Assembly (NCBI GenBank): GCA_044432865.1
Contig: JAWXUF010000002.1
Coordinates: 1 to 64,000 of the forward strand
DNA length: 64,000 nucleotides
DNA from: JAWXUE01 sp044432865
Lineage (GTDB): Bacteria; Bacillota_I; Bacilli_A; Acholeplasmatales; Anaeroplasmataceae
Reading direction: 5' to 3'
Shown: positions 25,472-33,685 of the stretch, piece after piece
Numbering within the stretch: the stretch's first letter is position 1
Layout: each line of letters opens with the position of its first letter
Notes under the pieces: model-generated
Database searches by the model: none
The model's input: only the letters and a program-made list of their open reading frames with translations
What the model was told of the DNA's origin: nothing
Translations under genes and position numbers: made by a program

Positions 25472-28288
25472 TTAATTTTCTAAGTGTTTTTTCAAGTACA
25501 TACCTGTATGTGATTTAGCACATTTAGTAAGTCCTTTTACATCACCTTTATATAAAACAGTTCCACCATTTTTTCCACCTTCAGGACCTATATCAATAAT
25601 ATGGTCTGCAAGTTTAATTACATCTAGGTTATGCTCAATGATAATTACTGTAGCTTTACTATCAGCTAATTTATTTATCATTAACATCAATCTTTTAATA
25701 TCATCAATATGTAAACCAGTAGTAGGTTCATCTAAAATATAAACTGTCTTCTCATTTACTTTTGAATTTAATTCAGTAGCAAGTTTAATTCTTTGAGCTT
25801 CTCCACCTGATAATGTTGTTGATGATTGACCTAACTTAATATATCCTAACCCAATTTCAAATAATGTTTGTAATTTATTTTTTATTTTAGGGATATTTTC
25901 AAAAAATTCTAATCCGTCTTCAACAGTCATTTCTAATACATCTGAAATAGTTTTATCTTTATACATAACTTTTAATGTTTCACTGTTATATCTCTTACCT
26001 TTACACACTTCACATGCAACATAAACATCAGGTAAGAAATTCATAGAAATTCTTTTTACACCATCTCCACTACAAGCTTCACATCTACCACCACGTACAT
26101 TAAAACTAAATCTACCTTTTTCGTATCCTCTAACTTTACTTTCATTTGTTTTAGCAAATAAATCTCTTATGTCATCAAATACACCAGTATATGTAGCAGG
26201 ATTACTTCTTGGAGTACGTCCAATAGGTGATTGAGAAATATCAATTATACGATCAATGTTTTCTACACCTTCTATTGTATCACAAATACCAGGAATAATC
26301 TTTTTACTTTTATAAAGTTTCACATAAATATTTTTATATAATACCTCGTTTACTAATGATGATTTACCACTACCACTAACTCCAGTAACACAAGTTATTA
26401 CACCCATCGGAAATTCTACAGTTATATTTTTAAGATTATTTTGTTTAGCTTTAATTACTTTTAACGTCTTATCTAAAGGCTTTCTTTTTTCTTTAGGTAT
26501 TTCAATACTCATTTTCTTACTTAAATATAATCCGGTTAAACTATTAGGATTATCCATAACTTCTTGTGGTGTTCCTTGTGCAACAATTTGACCACCATGC
26601 ACTCCAGCTCTAGGTCCAATATCTACTAAATAATCTGCTTCTAACATAGTTTCATCATCGTGTTCTACAACAATTAATGTATTTCCTATGTCTCTCATTT
26701 CTTTTAAAGTATTAATTAATCTAGCGTTATCTCTTTGATGTAATCCAATAGATGGCTCATCAAGTACATATAAAACTCCTGTTAATCTAGAACCAATTTG
26801 TGTAGCAAGTCTAATCCTTTGTGCTTCACCACCAGATAAAGTACCACTTTCTCTTGATAATGTTAAGTATTCTAATCCAACATTTTTTAAGAATCCTAAT
26901 CTATCTAGTATTTCTTTAACTACATTATTAGCAATAACTTGTTGTTCATTATTTAAAGTTAAATTACCTAAGAAATCAAAACAATCTTCAATACTCATAC
27001 TACATACATCATATATATTTTTTTCATTTATAAATACATTTAGAACAGATGGATTTAATCTTGCACCATTACATTTAGAACAAGTCTTCTCAATCATATA
27101 ACCTTCGATCCATTCTCTTATCCATTCAGATGTAGTTTCAAAGTGTCTTCTTTGTAATGAAGTTAATACACCTTCAAAATATTGAGATTTTTCATGCTTT
27201 CTTCCTGAAGTAGATGTTAATTTAAAATCAATAATATCAGTTGATCCTATTAATATTATTTCTTGTTTTGCTCTTGTTAATAATCCAAAAGGTACATCCA
27301 TATCAATTTTATAATACTTACATACTGTTTTAATCATACTAGCTTGTAAGTTATCTTCATCCTGATTTTTAAATGGAATTATACAATTCTCATTTAAAGA
27401 TTTCTTTTCATCTATTACTAAACCTTCTGAAACTTCTAAATTTACACCAATACCATTACACCCACTACATGCTCCCAATGGACTATTAAATGAAAATAAT
27501 CTTGGTTCTAATTCAGGTACTGAAAAATCACAATGTTTACAACTATAATTTTCAGAGAAATAAAATCTTTCTTCATTATCTACTAAAACTTTAGCTCTAC
27601 CTTTTGATTTTTTACATGCTAATTCTAGCGCTTCATTTAATCTAGTTCTTGAGTCATCTTTTAATACTATTCTATCAATAACTAAATCAATATCATGTTT
27701 TTTATTTTTTTCTAACTTTATGTCTTCATCTAATGAAACTAATTCTCCATCAATATAAGCACGAATAAATCCATCTTTTAAAAAGTCACTCAACAATGTT
27801 TCAAATGTACCTTTTTGTTTTGAAATAATCGGTGAAGTTATAATTAACTTACTACCTAATTCTAATTCTAAAGTTTTATTTACCATTTCTTCTACTGTTT
27901 GACTAACAATAGGAGTTTTATGTGTAGGACAATAAGGTGTCCCACATCTAGCAAATAATAATCTTAAGTAATCATATATTTCTGTTACAGTACCTACTGT
28001 ACTTCTAGGATTTTTAGATGTTGTTTTTTGATCAATAGAAATCGCCGGAGATAATCCCTCAATACTATCTACATCTGGTTTCTCCATACTTCCTAAAAAT
28101 TGTCTTGCATAGCTACTTAAAGATTCAACAAATCTTCTTTGTCCTTCTTGATAAATAGTATCAAATGCTAAAGATGATTTACCACTACCAGACAACCCTG
28201 TCATTACTATTAACTTGTTTTTTGGTAATTCAATACTAACATTTTTTAAATTGTTTTCTCTTGCACCTTTTACTATTATCTTATCCAT
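25472..28288 (-). CDS. uvrA: Excinuclease ABC subunit A
   Basis: 938 aa, normal length. It recognises DNA damage in nucleotide excision repair. Two ABC cassettes are seen: Walker A GLSGSGKSS near residue 31 and GVSGSGKSS in the second half, signatures LSGGEAQRI twice, and zinc-binding CxxC pairs (CKHC...CSGC and CEAC...CEVC). It starts 2 nt after ligA, so the repair genes are one unit with lgt. Confidence 0.97.
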   Translation of the reverse strand: MDKIIVKGARENNLKNVSIELPKNKLIVMTGLSGSGKSSLAFDTIYQEGQRRFVESLSSYARQFLGSMEKPDVDSIEGLSPAISIDQKTTSKNPRSTVGTVTEIYDYLRLLFARCGTPYCPTHKTPIVSQTVEEMVNKTLELELGSKLIITSPIISKQKGTFETLLSDFLKDGFIRAYIDGELVSLDEDIKLEKNKKHDIDLVIDRIVLKDDSRTRLNEALELACKKSKGRAKVLVDNEERFYFSENYSCKHCDFSVPELEPRLFSFNSPLGACSGCNGIGVNLEVSEGLVIDEKKSLNENCIIPFKNQDEDNLQASMIKTVCKYYKIDMDVPFGLLTRAKQEIILIGSTDIIDFKLTSTSGRKHEKSQYFEGVLTSLQRRHFETTSEWIREWIEGYMIEKTCSKCNGARLNPSVLNVFINEKNIYDVCSMSIEDCFDFLGNLTLNNEQQVIANNVVKEILDRLGFLKNVGLEYLTLSRESGTLSGGEAQRIRLATQIGSRLTGVLYVLDEPSIGLHQRDNARLINTLKEMRDIGNTLIVVEHDDETMLEADYLVDIGPRAGVHGGQIVAQGTPQEVMDNPNSLTGLYLSKKMSIEIPKEKRKPLDKTLKVIKAKQNNLKNITVEFPMGVITCVTGVSGSGKSSLVNEVLYKNIYVKLYKSKKIIPGICDTIEGVENIDRIIDISQSPIGRTPRSNPATYTGVFDDIRDLFAKTNESKVRGYEKGRFSFNVRGGRCEACSGDGVKRISMNFLPDVYVACEVCKGKRYNSETLKVMYKDKTISDVLEMTVEDGLEFFENIPKIKNKLQTLFEIGLGYIKLGQSSTTLSGGEAQRIKLATELNSKVNEKTVYILDEPTTGLHIDDIKRLMLMINKLADSKATVIIIEHNLDVIKLADHIIDIGPEGGKNGGTVLYKGDVKGLTKCAKSHTGMYLKKHLEN

Positions 28289-28290
28289 AA

Positions 28291-30267
28291 CTACACCAAC
28301 TTTTCTATAAATAATTTTTCATCTATTACATCTATTCCTAAACTATTTGCTTTATCTAGTTTACTACCAGCAGATTCTCCTGCTATTACTAAATTTGTAT
28401 TTTTACTTACTGATGAAACAATAATTCCACCAAGTTCTTCTATTTTTGCTTTTGCTTCATCTCTTGTCATTTCATGTAATGTACCAGTTAAAACTATTTT
28501 TTTATTTGTAAAAAAAGAATCTTTTTTTATTGTTTGATGATATTTCATATTTATTCCAAGTGATTCTAATTCTTTAATCATTTCTACATTATTTATATCA
28601 TCAAAATATTTTCTCACAGCTAAAGCAGTCATATTACCTACTTGATCAACTTTACATAAGTCATCATAAGATGCAGCAATTATTTTTTCAATATTATCAA
28701 ATACCTCACAAATGATTTTCGCAGTCTTCCCACCAACATGTCGGATTCCTAACCCAAATAATAACTTATCTAAATTATTATGCTTAGACTCCTCACAAGC
28801 TTCAATTATCTTTGTATAACTTTTTTCACCAAAACCAGGTAAATTACAAATAACGTCTTTATTATGCTCTAATTTAAATAAGTCAGGAATTGTTTTTATA
28901 ATTCCTTCTTTAAAAAATATTTCAATTTGTTTATCACCAAGTGAATCAATATTATAAGCAACTCTTGAAGCAAAATGAATTAATGAATTGCATATCCTTT
29001 GGGGACAACTATCATTTACACAATACGTATCAACTTCAGTTTCTGTCGAAACAAGTTCACTATTACAATGAGGACAATGTGTTGGTAATTCAATATCGAT
29101 TACATCTGCAGTTCTTAATTCTAAATCTGCTTTCACTATTTCCGGAATAACATCTCCAGCTTTTCTAATTACAACGTAATCATTTATTTTTAAATCTCTT
29201 TCTTTAATAAAATCGATATTATTTAAAGTAGCACGACTTATTGTAGATCCAGCAACAAATACAGGTTCTAAATTAGCAACTGGTGTTAATGCACCTGTTC
29301 TACCAATTTGAAAATCTACACTTAATATTTTTGTTTTAACTTCATCAGGTGGAAATTTATAAGCTATCGCCCATTTAGGAAATTTAGCTGTATATCCAAT
29401 TTCATCATATAAATGTGTTTCATTTACTTTAATAACAATACCATCTATATCATAATCTAAACTACTTCTTTTATTAGCAATTTCATTTATAAAAGAAATA
29501 ACTTCATTTATATCACTGCAATATCTTCTTTCTTTATTCACTTTAAATCCTTGTTTTTCCATATACTCAAGAGATTCTAATTGAGAAAATTGATTGTCAG
29601 AAATTAATGTATATAAAAAGGCATCTAATTTTCTTTGTGCAGTTAAACTACTATCTAGATTTCTCACCGATCCAGCTGCTGCATTACGGCAATTCACAAA
29701 TAAATCCTCATTATTTAATTTACGTTTATCATTTATTTCATTAAAAACTTTCTTAGACATGAAAATTTCTCCGCGTACTTCAAAATCTCCTTCTTTATCT
29801 AAAACTTTAAGCGGAATTGATTTAATTGTTTTTACATTAGTAGTAATATTTTCACCTACTACTCCATTACCTCTAGTACATGCACTAACAAATTCACCAT
29901 TTGAATATTTAACTGATACACTTAATCCATCAATCTTAAGTTCACATACATAACTAATATCACTACTAATTTCTTTTATTTTACGATCAAAATCAAGTAA
30001 ATCATTATCATTATAAGCATTACCTAAAGACATCATAGGAACATTATGTGTAACTTTAACAAATCCATCTAATACTTCCCCACCAACTCTTTTAGTAGGA
30101 GAGTTGTTAAAAGCATACTCAGGATTTTCTTTTTCTAGTTTAATTAATTCATTAATATAAGTGTCATATTGATAATCTTCTAACGTTGGATTATCTAATA
30201 CGTAATAATTATGATTAGCTTCTTCTAATATTTTAGTTAATTCTTTTATTCTATTTAATATATCCAT
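28291..30267 (-). CDS. ligA: NAD-dependent DNA ligase
   Basis: 658 aa. It seals nicks in replication and repair using NAD. The adenylation lysine lies in CELKIDGLSVSVKY (about 110). A Cys4 zinc finger (CPHC...CVNDSC), helix-hairpin-helix repeats (LPGFGEKSYTKI, LGIRHVGGKTAKII) and a C-terminal BRCT domain (KKIVLTGTLHEMTRDEAK) follow in the usual order. I chose ATG 30267 (MDILNRI) because AAAAGGAG precedes it by 9 nt; the open frame extends 11 codons upstream. First gene of the ligA-uvrA-lgt-hprK cluster. Confidence 0.97.
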   Translation of the reverse strand: MDILNRIKELTKILEEANHNYYVLDNPTLEDYQYDTYINELIKLEKENPEYAFNNSPTKRVGGEVLDGFVKVTHNVPMMSLGNAYNDNDLLDFDRKIKEISSDISYVCELKIDGLSVSVKYSNGEFVSACTRGNGVVGENITTNVKTIKSIPLKVLDKEGDFEVRGEIFMSKKVFNEINDKRKLNNEDLFVNCRNAAAGSVRNLDSSLTAQRKLDAFLYTLISDNQFSQLESLEYMEKQGFKVNKERRYCSDINEVISFINEIANKRSSLDYDIDGIVIKVNETHLYDEIGYTAKFPKWAIAYKFPPDEVKTKILSVDFQIGRTGALTPVANLEPVFVAGSTISRATLNNIDFIKERDLKINDYVVIRKAGDVIPEIVKADLELRTADVIDIELPTHCPHCNSELVSTETEVDTYCVNDSCPQRICNSLIHFASRVAYNIDSLGDKQIEIFFKEGIIKTIPDLFKLEHNKDVICNLPGFGEKSYTKIIEACEESKHNNLDKLLFGLGIRHVGGKTAKIICEVFDNIEKIIAASYDDLCKVDQVGNMTALAVRKYFDDINNVEMIKELESLGINMKYHQTIKKDSFFTNKKIVLTGTLHEMTRDEAKAKIEELGGIIVSSVSKNTNLVIAGESAGSKLDKANSLGIDVIDEKLFIEKLV

Positions 30268-30318
30268 AATAAGAAAACTCCTTTTTATATATTTTATCAC
30301 AAATAGACATTTTTATAA

Positions 30319-30346
30319 ATAAAAAATGCACTCGATTGAGTGCATT
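30319..30346 (-). terminator. Terminator of the first HTH/membrane module
   Basis: A 9-bp stem AATGCACTC/GAGTGCATT (loop GATT) with a T run on the minus strand, next to the stop codon at 30350. Confidence 0.85.
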
Positions 30347-30349
30347 ACA

Positions 30350-30844
30350 TTATAATAAACTTTTTGCTTTTAGTTTTAATTCATCTAATTCATCATATTT
30401 TAGTTTTACCTTACTTTTTTTTCTGTTTGATAAAACAATTGTTAATACGAATATTAAAGCACTAATAATTCCAGCAACAATAAAATCAGTTGCCCCATCA
30501 CTTCCTAAAACAAGAAAAAATATAGCAATTAATAAACTTAACACTTTAACAACAGTAGGTAAAATTCTTATATCTCTCATTTTACCTTTACTTTTATATA
30601 CACTTAAATTAATACGCATTAAATCAAATAACTTTTTAGTATATTCATCATCTAATTTTTTGATATCAGCATAATTTTTCATTTCTGTATCTCTACTACA
30701 TGATATTACAAACTCATTCCTACGATTATACGGAGTAACACTATCAACATTCCAACCGAAACATCTAGCAGCGTCAATTCTCATATCTAAATCTGTATCT
30801 CCACCTGTATCAGCGTGACATAATTCTCTTTTACTTTCTACCAT
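30350..30844 (-). CDS. Small membrane protein co-encoded with an HTH regulator (module A)
   Basis: 164 aa: a cytosolic N-terminal domain (1-100, with CFGWNVDSVTPYNRRNEF) and two membrane helices (about 105-145) followed by a basic tail. The start ATG 30844 has AAGGAG upstream and lies 4 nt after the HTH gene. The longer open frame through the HTH gene is out of frame with it and not real. Function unknown. The layout matches module B at 31171-32326: regulator first, then a 2-helix membrane protein. Confidence 0.7.
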   Translation of the reverse strand: MVESKRELCHADTGGDTDLDMRIDAARCFGWNVDSVTPYNRRNEFVISCSRDTEMKNYADIKKLDDEYTKKLFDLMRINLSVYKSKGKMRDIRILPTVVKVLSLLIAIFFLVLGSDGATDFIVAGIISALIFVLTIVLSNRKKSKVKLKYDELDELKLKAKSLL

Positions 30845-30848
30845 CTTT

Positions 30849-31055
30849 CTATTCTCCTTTTTCTTCAACAAATTCATAAATTGAAACATCGAATATTTTT
30901 GATAATAAAATAATAGTTTGGAAATCAGGAACACTAGTACTATTCTCCCATTTACTAACAGCTTGAAAAGTAACATTAAGTTTCTGCGCTAATTGGTCTT
31001 GTGTCATATAATTTTTTTTGCGTAATTTAGCAATCATTTTCCCAACATAATCCAT
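30849..31055 (-). CDS. Xre-family HTH regulator (module A)
   Basis: 68 aa, almost only an HTH_3 domain (IAKLRKKNYMTQDQLAQKLN, FQAVSKWEN, VPDFQTIILLSKIFDVSI). The start ATG 31055 (MDYVGK) has GAGGTGAT 5 nt upstream. It is first in a two-gene operon. The promoter region carries ACAACT/TAGTTGA half-sites also found upstream of module B, so the two regulators may share targets. Confidence 0.85.
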   Translation of the reverse strand: MDYVGKMIAKLRKKNYMTQDQLAQKLNVTFQAVSKWENSTSVPDFQTIILLSKIFDVSIYEFVEEKGE

Positions 31056-31112
31056 TTTATCACCTCTCGACAAAATCGATTATAACACAAATTACGACTA
31101 TATTTTGAATTT

Positions 31113-31153
31113 ACAACTATACTGTTAGTTGAGTTTATACAACTGTTAGTTGA
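31113..31153. promoter_or_regulatory. Operator-like repeats upstream of HTH module A
   Basis: Half-sites ACAACTA (31113-31119) and TAGTTGA (31126-31132), then ACAACT (31139-31144) and TAGTTGA (31147-31153), form two inverted pairs. The promoter of module A has a TATAAT about 25 nt before its ribosome binding site, downstream of these sites. The same half-sites occur at 32383-32404. Confidence 0.5.
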
Positions 31154-31170
31154 ATTATTAAATTATGGCT

Positions 31171-31695
31171 TTAATTGGTACTATTATTTAATTTAGCTAT
31201 AACATTATGTTTCTTCATTTTAATTATTTCAAATTTATTTTCTACAACTTTCAATCTTCTACTGTTAGCAAGAAAGAAAAAATCAAATAATTTATAACAT
31301 AAAAATACAGTTGAAGCGATACCAATACCATATGCAACTTTTACAAAGATAACTTCTTCAGGATTTATCATCATAAAAACCATTAAAAAACATAGGACGA
31401 TACTAAATACTATAAAACAAATAAATAAAATCCCTTTTGAAATACCATGAAATTCATTGTCTAATATTTTACCAAGTAATTTAATTAATTCATCATATTC
31501 CTTAGTCAATAATTCGTACTCTTTGTCTGCTTCTAACAGTTCTTTTGTTTCATTTGATCTAACAAATGTAACTTCAATTCCAGAATTAATTACTTTCTTT
31601 TCTGAAACACTCCACTTTAACTTTTCATATTCACTAACAACATAATCAAGATTAGATACTTTATCTTTTGAAAAAAATATTACTTTATTACTCAT
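31171..31695 (-). CDS. Small membrane protein co-encoded with an HTH regulator (module B)
   Basis: 174 aa: N-terminal soluble part with charged helices (1-95), two membrane helices (about 98-145), basic C-terminus. The start ATG 31695 (MSNKVIFF) has GGGGTGA 5 nt upstream and overlaps the end of the upstream HTH gene by 8 nt. Unknown family. It shares only layout, not evident sequence, with the module A membrane protein. Confidence 0.7.
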   Translation of the reverse strand: MSNKVIFFSKDKVSNLDYVVSEYEKLKWSVSEKKVINSGIEVTFVRSNETKELLEADKEYELLTKEYDELIKLLGKILDNEFHGISKGILFICFIVFSIVLCFLMVFMMINPEEVIFVKVAYGIGIASTVFLCYKLFDFFFLANSRRLKVVENKFEIIKMKKHNVIAKLNNSTN

Positions 31696-32326
31696 TACAT
31701 TCACCCCAAACAAATAAAGATTTAATTACTAAGTATAAAACTTTAAGTAAATACACAGATAAATCAATTAATAAAAATGGTATCTTAAATATAAAAATAA
31801 ATAATCCATTTGTTTTATTTATTAAGTTTGAAAGCAAATAGATATTACACTGGTAATTAAATAACTTTTGTTTCAATTCAGAATATACATTAACTTTGTA
31901 ATAGTAATTACAAAATAAAATTGATGATATTACTCCACATACAATAGGAATTATCATATTTGAATCTTCCTTATAAAAATATGCATAAATTGTAATACAT
32001 AATATAATGCTGTAAAGTACCGATAAAATCTTAAACTTTAATTTATTAACTACAGCTTCTTCCTCAATCTTATATATTACACTATTTTTTTTAGTTGAAT
32101 CTTCTTTCGCTTCTACTTTATTTTCTTCTACTTTATCTTCTAATAATTCCGATAAAGTTACATTGAAAACATTCGCAATTTCCCTTAATGTATCTAGTTT
32201 AGGTTCACTTGTTCCATTTTCCCATTTACTAATCGCTTGAGCTGTATAATTAAGTTTTTCCGCTAACTCTTGTTGTGTTAAGTTATTACTTTCTCTTAAC
32301 TTTGCTATTCTCTCACCTAAAGTCAT
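31688..32326 (-). CDS. HTH regulator with C-terminal membrane helices (module B)
   Basis: 212 aa. Residues 1-62 are an Xre-type HTH (LGERIAKLRESNNLTQQELA, AQAISKWENGTSEPKLDT). A charged linker (63-92) leads to three or four membrane segments (about 95-205), so the DNA-binding domain would be tethered at the membrane. GAGGTGATAGT precedes the ATG. It is divergent from the 32447 gene, with the operator-like motif between them. A membrane-bound one-component regulator is the simplest reading. Confidence 0.8.
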   Translation of the reverse strand: MTLGERIAKLRESNNLTQQELAEKLNYTAQAISKWENGTSEPKLDTLREIANVFNVTLSELLEDKVEENKVEAKEDSTKKNSVIYKIEEEAVVNKLKFKILSVLYSIILCITIYAYFYKEDSNMIIPIVCGVISSILFCNYYYKVNVYSELKQKLFNYQCNIYLLSNLINKTNGLFIFIFKIPFLLIDLSVYLLKVLYLVIKSLFVWGECNE

Positions 32327-32382
32327 ACTATCACCTCTTCTTACAAATTATAACATAGATACGAGATAAATGAATAACTTAT

Positions 32383-32423
32383 TAGTTGAATATAGTTACA
32401 ACTATTTAATATTATGTTATAAT
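32383..32423. promoter_or_regulatory. Operator-like motif and promoter between divergent genes
   Basis: TAGTTGA (32383-32389) and ACAACTA (32398-32404) match half-sites at 31113-31153, and AT-AGTT/AACT-AT forms a near-palindrome. A plus-strand TATAAT (32418-32423) has a weak -35 (GTTACA, 32395-32400) inside the site, so binding there would block the plus-strand gene. Confidence 0.5.
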
Positions 32424-32446
32424 ATTTTTTACAAAGGAGTGATAAT

Positions 32447-33247
32447 ATGCTAATGGCCGCGATTAAAAATTATATTTATTATTTCGGTAAATTTATAAAA
32501 TGTTTTTTTATAATACTTTTATCTATATTCATTTTCTATTTCATATTTGAATTAGCTATTACACTTCCATTTCAAAACATGGAACTTAATTCATATGAAA
32601 TTTTCATTGAAGAAATCCAAGAATATATTTCAAATGTAGATACATCATTAATATTCAATACAGGGTTTCTATCAGATATTTTATTAGACTTATATCATAT
32701 GGTTGACTTGAATTCTGGAGATTTAACTCTCAGTACAGTATTGATTGTTATATCCCTAACAATTGTAATAAGTGGATTTGGAATAGCACAGTGGGATTGT
32801 AGAAAGAAAATAAGAGATGATTATAGACTAGAAACAACACCTATTGTAATAGTACAAAATGTTTTAAAGTGTTCTTTATCTTTAATCTTTTCATTATTAT
32901 TTTTAGTTGTCAGTTTATATTGGTTTTGGACAATTTTCTTATTACCTGTAGTTTATGTATTATTTACATCAATTAGACATTTAATATCTACATGGTTTAA
33001 CTACTTTAGAACAAATAAATTTAGAGAAATTGTTAATTTTAAAAATGCAATGAAATTAGTATTAATACATACAATATTCATTTACTTACATTCTGTTATT
33101 TTAATTTACTTATTCAAACATTTAAGTCTTTATCTTATCCTTCTTCTAACATTAACATCTTTATCATATATCACAGTGATAATGGAATATACCGCTACAT
33201 CTTATTTCTTCAAAAAAAGAGATGAAGAAATTATCAACAACTATTAA
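32447..33247 (+). CDS. Polytopic membrane protein of unknown function
   Basis: 266 aa with five or six membrane helices (about 18-38, 95-115, 140-160, 160-180, 205-225, 228-248) and an extracellular loop after the first. AAAGGAG lies 7 nt before the ATG. It is divergent from the membrane-tethered HTH regulator and shares its control region, so it is a likely target of that regulator. No transporter motif is recognised. Confidence 0.7.
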   Translation: MLMAAIKNYIYYFGKFIKCFFIILLSIFIFYFIFELAITLPFQNMELNSYEIFIEEIQEYISNVDTSLIFNTGFLSDILLDLYHMVDLNSGDLTLSTVLIVISLTIVISGFGIAQWDCRKKIRDDYRLETTPIVIVQNVLKCSLSLIFSLLFLVVSLYWFWTIFLLPVVYVLFTSIRHLISTWFNYFRTNKFREIVNFKNAMKLVLIHTIFIYLHSVILIYLFKHLSLYLILLLTLTSLSYITVIMEYTATSYFFKKRDEEIINNY

Positions 33248-33275
33248 AATGTTGTTGTTACAGGATTAACTAAAT

Positions 33276-33315
33276 AAAAAGAGTATATATAATTTAATTA
33301 TATATACTCTTTTTT
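33276..33315. terminator. Bidirectional terminator between convergent genes
   Basis: A long A/T-rich stem AAAAAGAGTATATATA paired with TATATATACTCTTTTT; it serves the plus-strand membrane protein gene and the ACT protein gene. Confidence 0.85.
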
Positions 33316-33683
33316 TATCCAATTAATTCATAATTATTTGCAATTAAAATATCTACAGCTTTCCCTAATCTGGAATTCTTCAGGAATATATATTCCGAAT
33401 TATACGTACTTACAGATAGTACCGAAATATCATTTAAAGAAAGTAATGAAATAAGTTTAGCAATTGTTCCAACTGTATTAAATTCTAAAGGACCCTTTAA
33501 ACGAATACCTCTATAATTTTTTTGAATAGCTATAGTTCTTTGTGGTGTGTATCTTGTTGTACAAATCAAAGATATTTCCTCATCTGTTTTTGTTATAAAA
33601 CAAAATTCATCATGTATAGAAACTTCTTCAAAAGATTCAATTTTACAAATTACAAATTCTGGTTCTAATACTTCAAAGTTCAT
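33315..33683 (-). CDS. ACT-domain protein (COG3603-like)
   Basis: 122 aa. The C-terminal half fits an ACT fold of the aspartokinase/CASTOR type: RLKGPLEFNTVGTIAKLISL, ISVLSVSTYNSEYIFLKNS, then LGKAVDILIANNYEL. Such proteins bind amino acids; the ligand is unknown here. It starts 2 nt after the pcrA stop, so it is co-transcribed with pcrA. CGAGGAATAAAA precedes the ATG. Confidence 0.75.
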   Translation of the reverse strand: MNFEVLEPEFVICKIESFEEVSIHDEFCFITKTDEEISLICTTRYTPQRTIAIQKNYRGIRLKGPLEFNTVGTIAKLISLLSLNDISVLSVSTYNSEYIFLKNSRLGKAVDILIANNYELIG

Positions 33684-33685
33684 TT

